Assembly: GCA_964523015.1 (NCBI GenBank)
Contig: CAZFXN010000002.1
Coordinates: 37,038-101,037 of the forward strand
DNA: 64,000 nt
Source of the DNA: JAWXBT01 sp964523015
GTDB taxonomy: Bacteria > Bdellovibrionota_C > UBA2361 > J135
Direction of reading: 5' to 3'
The notes under the pieces were generated by a model. The model ran no database searches and was not told where the DNA came from. It saw only the letters and a list, made by a program, of their open reading frames with translations. How positions within the stretch are numbered: position 1 is the first letter of the stretch; every line of letters starts with the position of its first letter. The position numbers and the translations under genes were made by a program. Of this stretch, positions 1 through 9,016 are shown piece by piece.

Positions 1-318
1 AGGAATTTTTATCACCCGATTAATTTTCGGTGCAAAACTCCAGGTTTCATCCCCAATTGATAAGGTGGCACTTCCAGCATCTTTGGCTGGAGCAGTAAAT
101 CGAACAAGGGATCTCTCATTTCCCTCTGTCAGAGTGATGATTGAGAGTTTTCGTTCCCAATCTGGTCGATGGATCACCATATCGGCCTCAGCCTTGGAAG
201 AATTGTCCCGCCAATAATTAACAGCCCCTTCTACTAGATCCTGAGGTGATTGAGCGCGACAAACCGTTGTCATCATAATAAATGACAAGCTTAGGATGAT
301 GGGAAGCAATTTAGACAT
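1..318 (-). CDS. LolA-like outer membrane lipoprotein-sorting protein (partial, N-terminal part)
   Basis: The reading frame starts at an ATG at 318 and runs off the left edge, giving 106 N-terminal residues. It opens with a signal peptide (MSKLLPIILSLSFIMMTTVCRA, cleavage after about residue 22). The mature part carries motifs such as NYWRDNSSKAEADMVIHRPDW, then TLTEGNERSLVRF and WSFAPKINRVIKIP. These match the COG2834 / LolA-like family often annotated as outer membrane lipoprotein-sorting protein, which adopts a LolA-type fold in the periplasm. The family is usually near 240-270 residues, so more than half lies outside the window. Substrate and partners cannot be seen. Confidence 0.7.
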   Translation of the reverse strand, partial: MSKLLPIILSLSFIMMTTVCRAQSPQDLVEGAVNYWRDNSSKAEADMVIHRPDWERKLSIITLTEGNERSLVRFTAPAKDAGSATLSIGDETWSFAPKINRVIKIP

Positions 319-505
319 ATTAGTAGACTCGCATGGATTAGTTAAAAAATACAAAATGTAAGATTGTATGGAGATTTATTATCGTCTTATACTGTTAATC
401 TTATACTCAGCCATAGCCTGTTTTGCTATCCTTATTTTTTAAGGCAAGAACAAGACAGGGATTGACTTTGATCCGGATTTTTATAACTACAGCTATGCGA
501 ATGTT

Positions 506-1033
506 ATGAATGAACTAGTTAAATCTATAAAATCAAAAATTCGAACGGTACCTGACTTTCCAAAGCCAGGAATTCTCTTTTATGATATTTCTACTGTTTT
601 AAACGATCCGTCTGGATTTAAAGACTGTATTGATGCAATGATTCAAAAGGTATCTGATCTGGAGTTTACAAAAGTTGGTGCAATTGATTCCCGTGGATTT
701 ATATTTGGTGCAGCCTTAGCCGATAGGCTTAACAAGGGTTTTGTGCCGATACGTAAAAAGGGGAAATTGGCGGGTAAAACTTTTAGTGCTTCTTATAAAC
801 TTGAGTATGGAGAAGCAACACTAGAAATCTCAGATATCGCTGCTGATAAGGGGGATAAATTTATTATCATAGATGATCTTTTAGCTACTGGAGGGACAGC
901 CCAGGCAGCCTGCAAATTAATAGAGCAACTTGATGCTAAAGTAGTAAAAGTCTTATTCCTTATTGAGCTTTTAGCCTTAAAGGGACGAGAGAATCTTAAA
1001 GGCCATAACGTTGAATCTGTGTTACAATACTGA
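506..1033 (+). CDS. apt: Adenine phosphoribosyltransferase
   Basis: The product salvages adenine to AMP with PRPP in the cytoplasm. The 175-residue length is standard for Apt. The PRPP-binding loop is intact as IIIDDLLATGGTA at residues 120-132, and the adenine-side motif DSRGF sits at residues 61-65. PDFPKPGILFYDIST near residues 16-30 is the typical Apt N-terminus. No strong Shine-Dalgarno sequence precedes the ATG. The stop lies 3 bases before tatB, so apt and the tat genes are probably cotranscribed. Confidence 0.95.
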   Translation: MNELVKSIKSKIRTVPDFPKPGILFYDISTVLNDPSGFKDCIDAMIQKVSDLEFTKVGAIDSRGFIFGAALADRLNKGFVPIRKKGKLAGKTFSASYKLEYGEATLEISDIAADKGDKFIIIDDLLATGGTAQAACKLIEQLDAKVVKVLFLIELLALKGRENLKGHNVESVLQY

Positions 1034-1036
1034 AAT

Positions 1037-1375
1037 ATGTTTGGAATCAGCCTACCCGAATTAGCCATTGTTTTTATAATTATCCTTGTATTTTTTGGGC
1101 CAGATAAGCTACCCGAAGCTGCCAAAAAGTTAGGAAAGCTAATGAGTGAGCTTAAACGAGGCTCTGATGCAGTAAGGAGAGAATTTTATAATTCTGTCTA
1201 TGCTCCTGTTAATGAGATCAAAGCAGAAGTGCGGCGTGAGCTTACCACCGCTCAAAATATGGCTAAAGAGATGGTCACTGCAAATGTGGTAGATGATCAC
1301 GATGAGAAAGACTACAAATCAGCACCATGTCCGGAAGATTCAATGAAAAACTTGAAGGACCTAAAAGAGAGCTAA
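1037..1375 (+). CDS. tatB: Sec-independent translocase subunit TatA/TatB
   Basis: This 112-residue protein has one N-terminal membrane helix (about residues 5-20) followed by the hinge FFGPDKLPEAAKKLGK and a long charged amphipathic helix. That is the TatA/TatB layout. The G-P-D-K-L-P hinge, the long helix and the position next to tatC favour TatB, but TatA and TatB cannot be separated with certainty by eye. It would export folded proteins with TatC at the inner membrane. It starts 3 bases after apt and ends 4 bases before tatC. Confidence 0.85.
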   Translation: MFGISLPELAIVFIIILVFFGPDKLPEAAKKLGKLMSELKRGSDAVRREFYNSVYAPVNEIKAEVRRELTTAQNMAKEMVTANVVDDHDEKDYKSAPCPEDSMKNLKDLKES

Positions 1376-1379
1376 GCGA

Positions 1380-1966
1380 ATGGAGACTGAACAGACTTCA
1401 ACCAAAAGCTCGGCTGATGAGCAGCCACTAATGGAGCATATTCGTGAATTACGAATCCGGCTCATCTATTCTTTAGTTGCGATTATAATAGGAGCTTGTT
1501 TTTCCTATACTTATGCTGAGAATATCTTTTACTTTTTATGCAAACCTTACTTTGAATCTTTTCCTGATAGTATACTGATCGGAACGGGCCCTGCTGACGC
1601 TTTTTTATTAAAACTAAAGATGGCTGTTGTGGCAGGTACCTTAGTCTCATCCCCAGTAATATTTTATCAGTTTTGGCTATTTATTGCCCCTGGGCTNNNN
1701 NNNNNNNNNNNNNNNNNNNNNNNNNNNNNNNNNNNNNNNNNNNNNNNNNNNNNNNNNNNNNNNNNNNNNNNNNNNNNNNNNNNNNNNNNNNNNNNNGGTA
1801 TGCAATTGTAGTGATTTTTATCTTATCTGCTATTATGACCCCACCAGATGTACTGACTCAGTTTTTAATGGCTGGGCCACTCCTTATTCTTTATGGAATA
1901 AGCATCTTAGTAGTTCGATTTACAGAGAGACAGGCACGGAGACAGAAAAAAGAATCTCAAACATAG
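1380..1966 (+). CDS. tatC: Sec-independent translocase subunit TatC, interrupted by an assembly gap
   Basis: The first 105 residues contain the TatC signature MEHIRELRIRLI (from residue 18), a first membrane helix and SSPVIFYQFWLFIAPG before the gap. After the gap, from 1799, the C-terminal part reads YAIVVIFILSAIMTPPDVLTQ, which includes the conserved TPPD loop, a last helix and a basic tail. The two parts lie in different frames across exactly 100 N. TatC is normally near 250 residues and only about 161 are visible, so the true missing length is probably about 250 bases. This looks like a scaffolding gap, not a broken gene. Confidence 0.9.
1697..1796. other. Assembly gap of 100 N inside tatC
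   Basis: A run of exactly 100 N interrupts tatC. A round length of 100 is the usual placeholder for a gap of unknown size. The reading frame changes across it and about 80-90 TatC residues are missing, so the real gap is longer than 100 bases. Confidence 0.99.
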
Positions 1967-1990
1967 AATTTTTTCCCTATATATCCCCAT

Positions 1991-3025
1991 ATGACAGACA
2001 CCTCCGCTTTTGGAAATGAAGCAACAAAGTATTTTTATGAATTAACGCCCGAACGCGTACTATCTGCGGTAGAGGAGCTGGGCGTATCGTGCACTGGGCG
2101 AGTACTAACTTTAAATAGTATGGAGAATCGGGTTTATGAAGTTGAGATTGAGCTAGATGATCCTGATCCAAAAAACCCTAGTGAGAAATTTAGGATTGTA
2201 AAGTTTTATCGCCCTGGCAGATGGTCGAAAGAGCAGATCCTTGAAGAGCATGAATTTCTAGCAGATTTAAAAGAACATGAGATTCCTGTTGTGGCTCCAC
2301 TATCATTTCCTGACAATAGCACTGTTAGAACATTGGCCGATCTAAATATAATCTTCTCTGTTTTTCCAAAAGTTGGCGGCAGAAACCCTGATGAGTTTAC
2401 AGATGAGCAAACTCTGCAGATTGGCCGGCTTATGGGTAGGATGCATGCTGTTGGAAAAGCAAAAAAGGCTTCCAATCGAATAACTCTCTCCCCTCAAACG
2501 TATGGTCTAAATAATTTGGAGTTTCTTTTAAATTCAAATTTCATCCCTAATTCTATTATTAAGCCTTACCAGGACGTAGTTAAAGAGATCTGTGATCTCT
2601 CTACTCCACTCTTTGAATCGGCAACTAACCAGCGTGTGCATGGCGATTGTCATATGGGAAATTTATTATGGGGAAGGGAGGGTCCATTTTGGGTTGACTT
2701 TGACGATATGGTCACCGGACCTCAGATGCAGGATCTTTGGCTTATTGTGCCTGGGCGAGACAGCGAAGCAAAAGAGAAGTTTGAAATATTACTAGAAGGG
2801 TATGAACAGATGTGCCACTTCGATCGACGTACTCTAAAATTAAAAGAACCACTTCGTGCACTTCGCTTCATACATTTTAGTGCTTGGATCGGAAAGCGTT
2901 GGGAAGATCCCGCCTTTAAGAGAACATTTATCTCTTATGGAACAGATCCGTATTGGCAAGAGCAGTTAGGAGATCTAAAAGATCAACTTGAGTTAATCAA
3001 AGCTAGTAGCTACGGCGATACCTAA
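1991..3025 (+). CDS. srkA: SrkA/YihE-type stress response serine/threonine kinase
   Basis: This 344-residue protein belongs to the APH/choline-kinase-like SrkA (YihE, RdoA) family, whose E. coli member counteracts stress-induced death. The catalytic loop reads VHGDCHMGNLLW (residues 216-227, with H217, D219 and N224). The metal-binding segment is VDFDDMVTGPQMQDLW (from residue 235). The C-terminal RALRFIHFSAWIGKRWEDPAFKR is strongly typical of SrkA. Length is standard. It follows tatC by 24 bases. Its stop overlaps the convergent gene at 3022 by 4 bases. Confidence 0.93.
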   Translation: MTDTSAFGNEATKYFYELTPERVLSAVEELGVSCTGRVLTLNSMENRVYEVEIELDDPDPKNPSEKFRIVKFYRPGRWSKEQILEEHEFLADLKEHEIPVVAPLSFPDNSTVRTLADLNIIFSVFPKVGGRNPDEFTDEQTLQIGRLMGRMHAVGKAKKASNRITLSPQTYGLNNLEFLLNSNFIPNSIIKPYQDVVKEICDLSTPLFESATNQRVHGDCHMGNLLWGREGPFWVDFDDMVTGPQMQDLWLIVPGRDSEAKEKFEILLEGYEQMCHFDRRTLKLKEPLRALRFIHFSAWIGKRWEDPAFKRTFISYGTDPYWQEQLGDLKDQLELIKASSYGDT

Positions 3026-3768
3026 TCTTCGAGATTACGGCCAATAATTAAATAATCAACCTCTCCAGTGATTAGAAAGGTATAAGTTCTGCTTTCTGCT
3101 AAGGAGATCAATCCAGAGAATAGGGACCTTTTATCAACAGTGCGGTTAATTTTAAGTTCAAAATCTCCAGCGGGGACCTCGATATATGACGAGATCCCGC
3201 CACTTTGAGTCCCGTCAGTGATAACTACATCTCCTAATGTTGCACTGACTGCGGATGCACCTATTAGGGCATGGGCAACTCTAAAAGCAGACATGCCATT
3301 TAAAATCTCCGGTCGATTATCTTCAACTAAGTTTGTGCTTAATCCAAATTTTTCTACGTTACCATAAAGAAGTAATGTACGTCGGGAATCTTTTTCCACT
3401 GTTATTGGGAATGCTGAGATCTGATCTAATGAAGTAGCTCTAACTAATTTTAAAACCTGTTCTCCACTAGGGAGGCTCACAAAAAAAGAGCTCTCCGCAA
3501 AAAAGGAAGAGCCTAATTTATCCTCTTTCAAACTTGAATAAAGATCTACTGGGTTTGCATCAATTGCACCGTGAAGGATCCTAATTGCAGTACCTTTTAC
3601 ATTCGAGGTAGGTTTATTTTTTGAGCTGCCTTTTTCACCGCTTCCGCCGCCGCCGCCGCCACCGCAGCTGATTAGAAAGCCAGATAAAAAGATAAAAAGT
3701 AAGAATAATGCGCAAGCAAAATATCTATTTTTTCTAGTAAGAAATCTCATTTTTACATCCATTTTCAT
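3022..3768 (-). CDS. DUF4397-domain lipoprotein with polyglycine linker
   Basis: The 248-residue product has a basic N-terminus, a hydrophobic stretch and a lipobox LISC (cysteine 35), so it should be a lipoprotein. A run of seven glycines follows directly, encoded by a GCC-type trinucleotide run on the + strand. The folded part begins near residue 60 with TAIRILHGAIDANPVDLY, which resembles the DUF4397 opening motif, and a second similar unit begins near residue 160 (AFRVAHALIGASAVSATLGD). The function of DUF4397 proteins is not known; they are exported beta-rich proteins. The start may instead be the ATG at 3762 or 3750. The gene ends inside the convergent srkA stop. Confidence 0.75.
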   Translation of the reverse strand: MKMDVKMRFLTRKNRYFACALFLLFIFLSGFLISCGGGGGGGSGEKGSSKNKPTSNVKGTAIRILHGAIDANPVDLYSSLKEDKLGSSFFAESSFFVSLPSGEQVLKLVRATSLDQISAFPITVEKDSRRTLLLYGNVEKFGLSTNLVEDNRPEILNGMSAFRVAHALIGASAVSATLGDVVITDGTQSGGISSYIEVPAGDFELKINRTVDKRSLFSGLISLAESRTYTFLITGEVDYLIIGRNLED

Positions 3769-3841
3769 GCCATTCTTATAACTGCTCAGAACAATTGAAG
3801 CTAGTGTATGATCTGCAACTAGGCAAAATTGACCGGTTCTA

Positions 3842-4025
3842 TTGACACAACCAGCGTTTCGCCCGATTCTAATAATACGGGAGATAATGTGTAGACGGGA
3901 ACTAAGTTGTGCTCTCTCCCCTCCCCCTTACTTAGCTTCCCCACAACTTGGACGTATCTCGTTACCATTGTGCTTGCCGCAAAAAGTATGGGGCGCCTAT
4001 CCAGTGAGATAGGCGCCGTTTTTTT
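3842..4025 (+). ncRNA. Possible small RNA ending in a strong terminator
   Basis: No gene on the + strand leads into the strong terminator at 3992-4025, so an untranslated transcript is possible here. A TTGACA hexamer lies at 3842-3847, without a clear -10 partner. Inside, ACTAAGTTGTG (about 3900-3910) can pair with CACAACTT (about 3942-3949), and its CTAAGT part can pair instead with ACTTAG in between, so two folds exclude each other. GGCAA near 3823 can also pair with TTGCC near 3973. No known RNA family was recognised. The 5' end is a guess. Confidence 0.3.
3992..4025 (+). terminator. Strong intrinsic terminator
   Basis: A perfect 10-bp stem GGCGCCTATC / GATAGGCGCC with a 6-base loop is followed by G and seven T on the + strand. 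On the - strand the same stem is followed by a short run of T a few bases away, so it could also stop ilvA, which ends at 4051. The better T-tract points to a + strand transcript. Confidence 0.85.
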
Positions 4026-4050
4026 ATTTCTGTTATTTATTTCTTAGACA

Positions 4051-5253
4051 TCACTTTAATTCCACTTTAATTCCAATATCTTCAAGTGATTTAATAACAC
4101 TCTTGCCATGCTCTCGATCTCTAACTTCCAGTAAAAAACCAAGCTCAACAATTCCTGGAATAGATGATGAGCGATCATGATACACATCTAAGACATTGGC
4201 CCCATTCGTCGCAATAATACCTGAGACTTGATGTAAAAGTCCGGGCCTATCGGCTACTGATAATGAAACTCTAAGCCGTCTGCCTCTCTCTACTAGATCT
4301 CTCTGTATTATCGTTGATAGAAGATTAATATCAATGTTACCTCCAGAAACTACTAGGACAACCTTTTTATACTTTTCTGGTAACTGCTTAGCTAAAAGTG
4401 CTGCTAGTGGCGCAGCACCTGCACCCTCTACTAAAGATTTTTCTAACTCTAAAAACTTAACAATCGCATTGGCTATATCTCCTTCAGAAACTGCCACTAA
4501 AGCATCAACCCTCTCCTTAATTATCTTACCTGTTATGTCCCCAATACGCTTAACTGCAATTCCATCAGCAATAGTGACATCGCTAAGATTTGGCTTCTGG
4601 GCACTTTTTTGATTTTGATGAGTTACTGACCGCTCAGACTGAACACCTAATATAAATGTATCTTTCTTTTTTTCCTTAATTGCTGTAGCAATTCCCGAGA
4701 TTAGACCACCACCTCCAATCGATACAACAACAGCATCAACATCACTAAGCTGCTCCAGTATCTCAAGTCCACAGGTACCTTGTCCGGCGATAACAAGCGG
4801 ATCATTAAAAGGATGGACAAACCTTTGCCCTTCATCAGCACTGTACTTTAAAGCATACTCAAGTGCCTCATCAAAAACAGTTCCCTCTAAAATAACCTTA
4901 GCTCCTGCTTTTTCACATGCTTGAATCTTAACTAATGAAGCAAATGAGGGCATAACGATCGTGCAAGGAACTCCTAACTTATTTGCAAAGATACTTAACC
5001 CACGAGCGTGGTTTCCCATACTTGCTGCACAAACTCCTTGGGCTCTCTGCTCAGGAGATAAATTTAAAAGAAAATTTAGAGCACCTCTCTCCTTAAAAGC
5101 ACCAGATTTTTGCTTACTCTCCCATTTGCAATAAACCTCCCGTCCAGAAAGTTCACTAAGTGCAGGTGAAAAATATAACGGTGAAGGTGGTAAATATGAG
5201 CCTATTCTCCCCTTAGCTGCTTCAATATCAGCTAAACTAACAATCTCAACCAC
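4051..5253 (-). CDS. ilvA: Threonine ammonia-lyase with C-terminal ACT domain
   Basis: The enzyme deaminates threonine to 2-oxobutanoate, the first step toward isoleucine, with pyridoxal phosphate. The PLP lysine lies in SGAFKERGALN (K54). The phosphate-binding loop is SIGGGGLISGIA near residue 178, and SGGNID near residue 305 is also conserved. A single ACT domain fills about residues 325-400 (RVSLSVADRPGLLHQVSGIIATNGANVLDV). The 400-residue length matches the shorter form, not the longer E. coli IlvA with two regulatory units. The start is GTG at 5253, backed by an AGGGAG Shine-Dalgarno 8 bases upstream. It is divergent from lpxD. Confidence 0.9.
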   Translation of the reverse strand: MVEIVSLADIEAAKGRIGSYLPPSPLYFSPALSELSGREVYCKWESKQKSGAFKERGALNFLLNLSPEQRAQGVCAASMGNHARGLSIFANKLGVPCTIVMPSFASLVKIQACEKAGAKVILEGTVFDEALEYALKYSADEGQRFVHPFNDPLVIAGQGTCGLEILEQLSDVDAVVVSIGGGGLISGIATAIKEKKKDTFILGVQSERSVTHQNQKSAQKPNLSDVTIADGIAVKRIGDITGKIIKERVDALVAVSEGDIANAIVKFLELEKSLVEGAGAAPLAALLAKQLPEKYKKVVLVVSGGNIDINLLSTIIQRDLVERGRRLRVSLSVADRPGLLHQVSGIIATNGANVLDVYHDRSSSIPGIVELGFLLEVRDREHGKSVIKSLEDIGIKVELK

Positions 5254-5398
5254 TGGATATTCTCCCTAAAATTATATTAGTATAGTCACCTTGTTGATCG
5301 TAACTGAGCAACCCCCTACCTGAGTGGTATCAAACTAAATGGTATCAAAAAAGGGGCTTTGTAATAAGTAGTATTGTAATAACCGTAAGTGACAAGTA

Positions 5399-6430
5399 AT
5401 GGTATATCGAGTTTTAGAAAAAAAAATCTCTATATCTGACGTAGCTGAGATAGCAAAAGCCCGCCTTGTCGGAAAGACAGATGGGGTCGTTTGTGGGATC
5501 TGCTCTAACAATGAACCTAGAGAGAATTGCCTTACCTTATTTACCGGATCTAGTAAGAAACAGCTAAGAGAAACTCTTTTTGGAACTAAAGTTACTGCCG
5601 TCTTAGTCAAAGAGGGAAACAGCTTTGACGACTTAAAAGATAGTGTGACCTTATTATATGTAGCTAATCCAATAGCAGCCTTAGTATCGATCCTTAGTCA
5701 TTTTGTTCAATTTGCTGATTCAGATGGAGTAATAAACCAAACTGTGGAGATCCACAAAAGCGCAAAACTAGGTAAAAACATATCTATCGGTGCCTTCTCA
5801 GTGATAGGCGAAGGTGCTGAGATCGGCGATAATGTAGTAATCCATCCTCATGTTGTAATCTATCCGTTTGCTAAAGTAGGTAGCAATTCAATCTTGCATT
5901 CTGGAGCTACAATTAGGGAATACTGCGAAATTGGAAAATTCTCTCTTATTCAAAATGGAGCAGTGATTGGTTCCGATGGTTTTGGATATTTCTTTGATGG
6001 CTCCATGCTAAGAGCAGTGCCACAAATCGGAACTACCAAACTTGCAGATTATGTAGATATTGGAGCAAATACCTGCATTGATCGAGCCACTCTAGGAACT
6101 ACTTCAGTCGATATGGGGACAAAATTAGATAACCTTGTTCAAGTTGGGCACAACGTAAAGATAGGCAAGATGAGCATTCTATGCGGTCAAGTTGGTATTG
6201 CTGGTAGTGCAATCATAGGGAATGGGGTGACCCTAGGTGGGCAAGCAGGCGTTGGAGATAATGCTGTTATTCCGGATAAATGCCGTTTTGCAGGCCAATC
6301 ATCTGTCTTTGGTAAGGTTACTGAAGCTATGGACTATGCCGGCTCTCCTGCTGTTCCCCTAAAGGATTGGAAAAGACAGATTGCAGCTCTTAGAAAGCTT
6401 CCTAGCCTCTTTTCTAAGTTAAAAAAATAA
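5399..6430 (+). CDS. lpxD: UDP-3-O-acylglucosamine N-acyltransferase LpxD
   Basis: LpxD adds the second acyl chain in lipid A synthesis. The 343 residues show an N-terminal uridine-binding domain (about 1-100), then a left-handed beta-helix made of hexapeptide repeats (about 105-310), then a C-terminal helical tail. The catalytic histidine is H251 in LDNLVQVGHNVKIG. The motif GSDGFGYFFDG near residue 198 is also typical. No clear ribosome-binding site precedes the ATG. The gene stands alone, away from the lpxC domain at 31609 in this window. Confidence 0.95.
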   Translation: MVYRVLEKKISISDVAEIAKARLVGKTDGVVCGICSNNEPRENCLTLFTGSSKKQLRETLFGTKVTAVLVKEGNSFDDLKDSVTLLYVANPIAALVSILSHFVQFADSDGVINQTVEIHKSAKLGKNISIGAFSVIGEGAEIGDNVVIHPHVVIYPFAKVGSNSILHSGATIREYCEIGKFSLIQNGAVIGSDGFGYFFDGSMLRAVPQIGTTKLADYVDIGANTCIDRATLGTTSVDMGTKLDNLVQVGHNVKIGKMSILCGQVGIAGSAIIGNGVTLGGQAGVGDNAVIPDKCRFAGQSSVFGKVTEAMDYAGSPAVPLKDWKRQIAALRKLPSLFSKLKK

Positions 6431-6527
6431 GAGAAATTACTTTAATCCACACTTTACATGTTGGCCATGTACAAATCTCAATCTATACTTAGCGGTAACT
6501 GGCTTTTGCTAGACTTTCTATTGAACT

Positions 6528-8177
6528 ATGTACTCTTCTAAAATCCTAAGACACCTTTTAATAATTGTACTGCTTGGAACAGTAGTTGGAATGTTTGCTA
6601 TAACCTCCTGTGGCGGATCCTCCCCAGCAGTGCTTAAGAAAAATACCACATCTTTGGTTGTCGTCCATTCCCCACATCTAGATCCTCTAATGAATTATCT
6701 AGCCAAAGGGTTTCATGCCTCTCCGTATGCTGTCTTAGCTGACGGTTCAAAAATAGATCTAAGATTGATTTCTGAACCCTCACTTGAAGCATCTAAGAAA
6801 ATCAGTTCTGGCAAACTCAAAGTCCATGCTTGGCTTGCTCCATCAACTTCTCTTATAAACTATACTAATGCAAACCTTAAAAATCTTGGACCAAAGCAAA
6901 CAGACTGTGTCCAAATATTTGCAACTCCTACAATCGTAGCAACAACGAAAAAAAACACATCGAAGCTAAAGGCAAAAGGTAACTCTTTCTCTTGGTCAAA
7001 GCTTTTTGATGAACAGATAACAAATGAAAATGCAGCAAATCGACTTACCTTTAATCATGCCGCACCTTTTGCAAGTGGTACCGGATTAGCCGCATTAATT
7101 CAATTAGCCTATGTTTCATTAGGTTATCCTAGTACCTTACGAAATGAGGATCTTTCTACTCCAAGAGCTTTAAGTAAACTTGAAAAATTTGAAAAATTAG
7201 CATCAGGTTATGGATATTTTGATCGTGCCCTCCTTAATCAGGTAGCTTGGGCTCGAAATGATAAGGTGCACTATACTATAACATCTGAGCAAGCATTAGC
7301 CGTTTACAACCTAAACAGAATAAAAAATGGACTTGAGCCTCTATTAGCCTTATATCCCGAAGAGGGATCTTATTGGGTAGATTACAACATGTGCGTTTCA
7401 GATGCTGATTGGCTTTCTCCAGCTCACAGAAAAGCTATTCAACAGTTAAATTCCTTTTTAACGACTGAGCAATCTCAAACGGCTGCGGTATCTTTTGGTT
7501 TTAGACCATCTGGAGGAGCAGTGGCACTTGTGCCTCCACTAACACCTGAATATGGAATTGATGTTTCTAAGGGAAAGACCGCTCTATTACCAGTTACTGG
7601 CGAACTGGTTGGCACACTTCTTAATCGATGGCCTGATCTCTTAAAACCAGCGGCAATTCTTTTTGTAATGGATCTTTCAGGGAGTATGGAAGGACCATCT
7701 CTTAGAGTTGGCAAAACTAGCTTTCGTAATACGATAGCGTCAACATCATGGCGAGATCTTAAAGGGCTAATGAGTTTTACCACTACTACTAAAATTCACA
7801 GTGATTTTATAACAGATTCTGCCACTATCATACCAATTCTTGATAGCCTACAAGCTCAAGGCGGAAGTGCGGTCTATGATGCTATATTAAAAGCTAGTCA
7901 GTTGATTACAAAAGACTCACTGAGAGACTACCGTAAGACAATTGTTATATTTACTGATGGTGGCGATAAAAATTCTGACTCCCCACTTAAGCGACTTATC
8001 GATAACACAAAGGATATCTTTAATAGAAACAACGTAAATCTCATAATTGTAGCCATTGGCCATGAAGGGGATTTTTCTGACCTAGCGCTAGTCGCAGATG
8101 CTGCAAATGGTGTATTTATACACACTAGCTATGATGATGCGGCATTAGCATTTTCTAAGATCAGATCAATGCTGTAA
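6528..8177 (+). CDS. Lipoprotein with solute-binding-like and von Willebrand A domains
   Basis: The 549-residue product has a lipobox ITSC (cysteine 28). Residues about 40-340 resemble a bacterial extracellular solute-binding fold, for example SSLVVVHSPHLDPL, FNHAAPFASGTGLAAL and GFRPSGGAVAL. Residues about 375-549 form a von Willebrand A domain with an intact metal site: D382, S384 and S386 in DLSGS, GGSAVYDAI later on, and TDGGDKN. This fusion is known in other bacteria as a substrate-binding plus vWA lipoprotein; its ligand is unknown. No permease or ATPase gene is adjacent, so a transport role is not supported here. It faces the coaX end 46 bases away. Confidence 0.8.
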   Translation: MYSSKILRHLLIIVLLGTVVGMFAITSCGGSSPAVLKKNTTSLVVVHSPHLDPLMNYLAKGFHASPYAVLADGSKIDLRLISEPSLEASKKISSGKLKVHAWLAPSTSLINYTNANLKNLGPKQTDCVQIFATPTIVATTKKNTSKLKAKGNSFSWSKLFDEQITNENAANRLTFNHAAPFASGTGLAALIQLAYVSLGYPSTLRNEDLSTPRALSKLEKFEKLASGYGYFDRALLNQVAWARNDKVHYTITSEQALAVYNLNRIKNGLEPLLALYPEEGSYWVDYNMCVSDADWLSPAHRKAIQQLNSFLTTEQSQTAAVSFGFRPSGGAVALVPPLTPEYGIDVSKGKTALLPVTGELVGTLLNRWPDLLKPAAILFVMDLSGSMEGPSLRVGKTSFRNTIASTSWRDLKGLMSFTTTTKIHSDFITDSATIIPILDSLQAQGGSAVYDAILKASQLITKDSLRDYRKTIVIFTDGGDKNSDSPLKRLIDNTKDIFNRNNVNLIIVAIGHEGDFSDLALVADAANGVFIHTSYDDAALAFSKIRSML

Positions 8178-8223
8178 CTCCCTGCTTGTTTTTTATAGCA
8201 ATTGTCATCATTTTTACGCGAAA

Positions 8224-8991
8224 TTACTTCCAATTCAACTCAGCAATAATACGCATGCCTTGTAGAGTCAGAGCTTCGTCGTATTGCTGGATCCGTTTTG
8301 AGTGCTGGGTCATTAACTTTCCAAGACCACCTGTAGCAATAATGTGACTGAGTGGACCCTTTTCTTCAGCAATAAGATCAACCATCCCATCAACCATACA
8401 AACATATCCAATAATCGATCCAGACTGCATAGCGTGTACGGTGTTAGTACCGACAACTGTTTCCGGCCAGCAGAGTTCAACTTGTGGTAGCTTAGCTGTG
8501 TTTCTTACTAGAGCGTTGATGGAAGTTGTAATTCCTGGGGCTATTGCACCTCCTTGATAACTTCCATCTGCTCCAACATAATCAAAAGTAGTAGCTGTGC
8601 CAAAATCGATGACCAACGCAGGGCATCCATAAAGAACTTTAACGGCAGCAGAGTTTACAATCCTGTCCGCTCCAACAGATCTCGGATCGTCAGTATGAAT
8701 TGACACCCCTGTTTTTATTCCAGGACCAACGATAAGGTAATCTACCTTTAATTGATCTTCTACAAATTTGGTCATTAAAGGAGTGAGTGATGGAACAACG
8801 CTAGAAATTACTGCTCGATCAATAGTAAAATCATCTCCGAAGGACATCCTAAAAAGAGAAAAGATTGAAGCAGCATACTCATCTTCAGTTCTTGCCGTAT
8901 CGGTCTTCATTCTAAACTGTTTTAAAAGTTCCTTTCCTTTAAAAACACCGATAACAATATTTGTATTACCAATATCAATTACACATAACAT
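8224..8991 (-). CDS. coaX: Type III pantothenate kinase
   Basis: CoaX phosphorylates pantothenate in coenzyme A synthesis. The ATP-binding motif DIGNTN is at residues 6-11, and GADRIVNSAA and IDFGTATTFD are conserved later. I place the start at the ATG at 8991, giving 255 residues, the usual CoaX length, with GAGGT 10 bases upstream. A longer frame up to 9060 exists but would overlap birA by 44 bases and add a non-conserved extension. It is the last gene of the run dnaE to coaX. Confidence 0.93.
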   Translation of the reverse strand: MLCVIDIGNTNIVIGVFKGKELLKQFRMKTDTARTEDEYAASIFSLFRMSFGDDFTIDRAVISSVVPSLTPLMTKFVEDQLKVDYLIVGPGIKTGVSIHTDDPRSVGADRIVNSAAVKVLYGCPALVIDFGTATTFDYVGADGSYQGGAIAPGITTSINALVRNTAKLPQVELCWPETVVGTNTVHAMQSGSIIGYVCMVDGMVDLIAEEKGPLSHIIATGGLGKLMTQHSKRIQQYDEALTLQGMRIIAELNWK

Positions 8992-9016
8992 ATCGAATAC
9001 TACCTCAATTATAGAT

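Noticed and set aside
3842..4025. Identification of the orphan transcript as 6S RNA, SRP RNA or tmRNA
   Set aside because: No conserved motif of any of these was found; only a generic candidate is supported.
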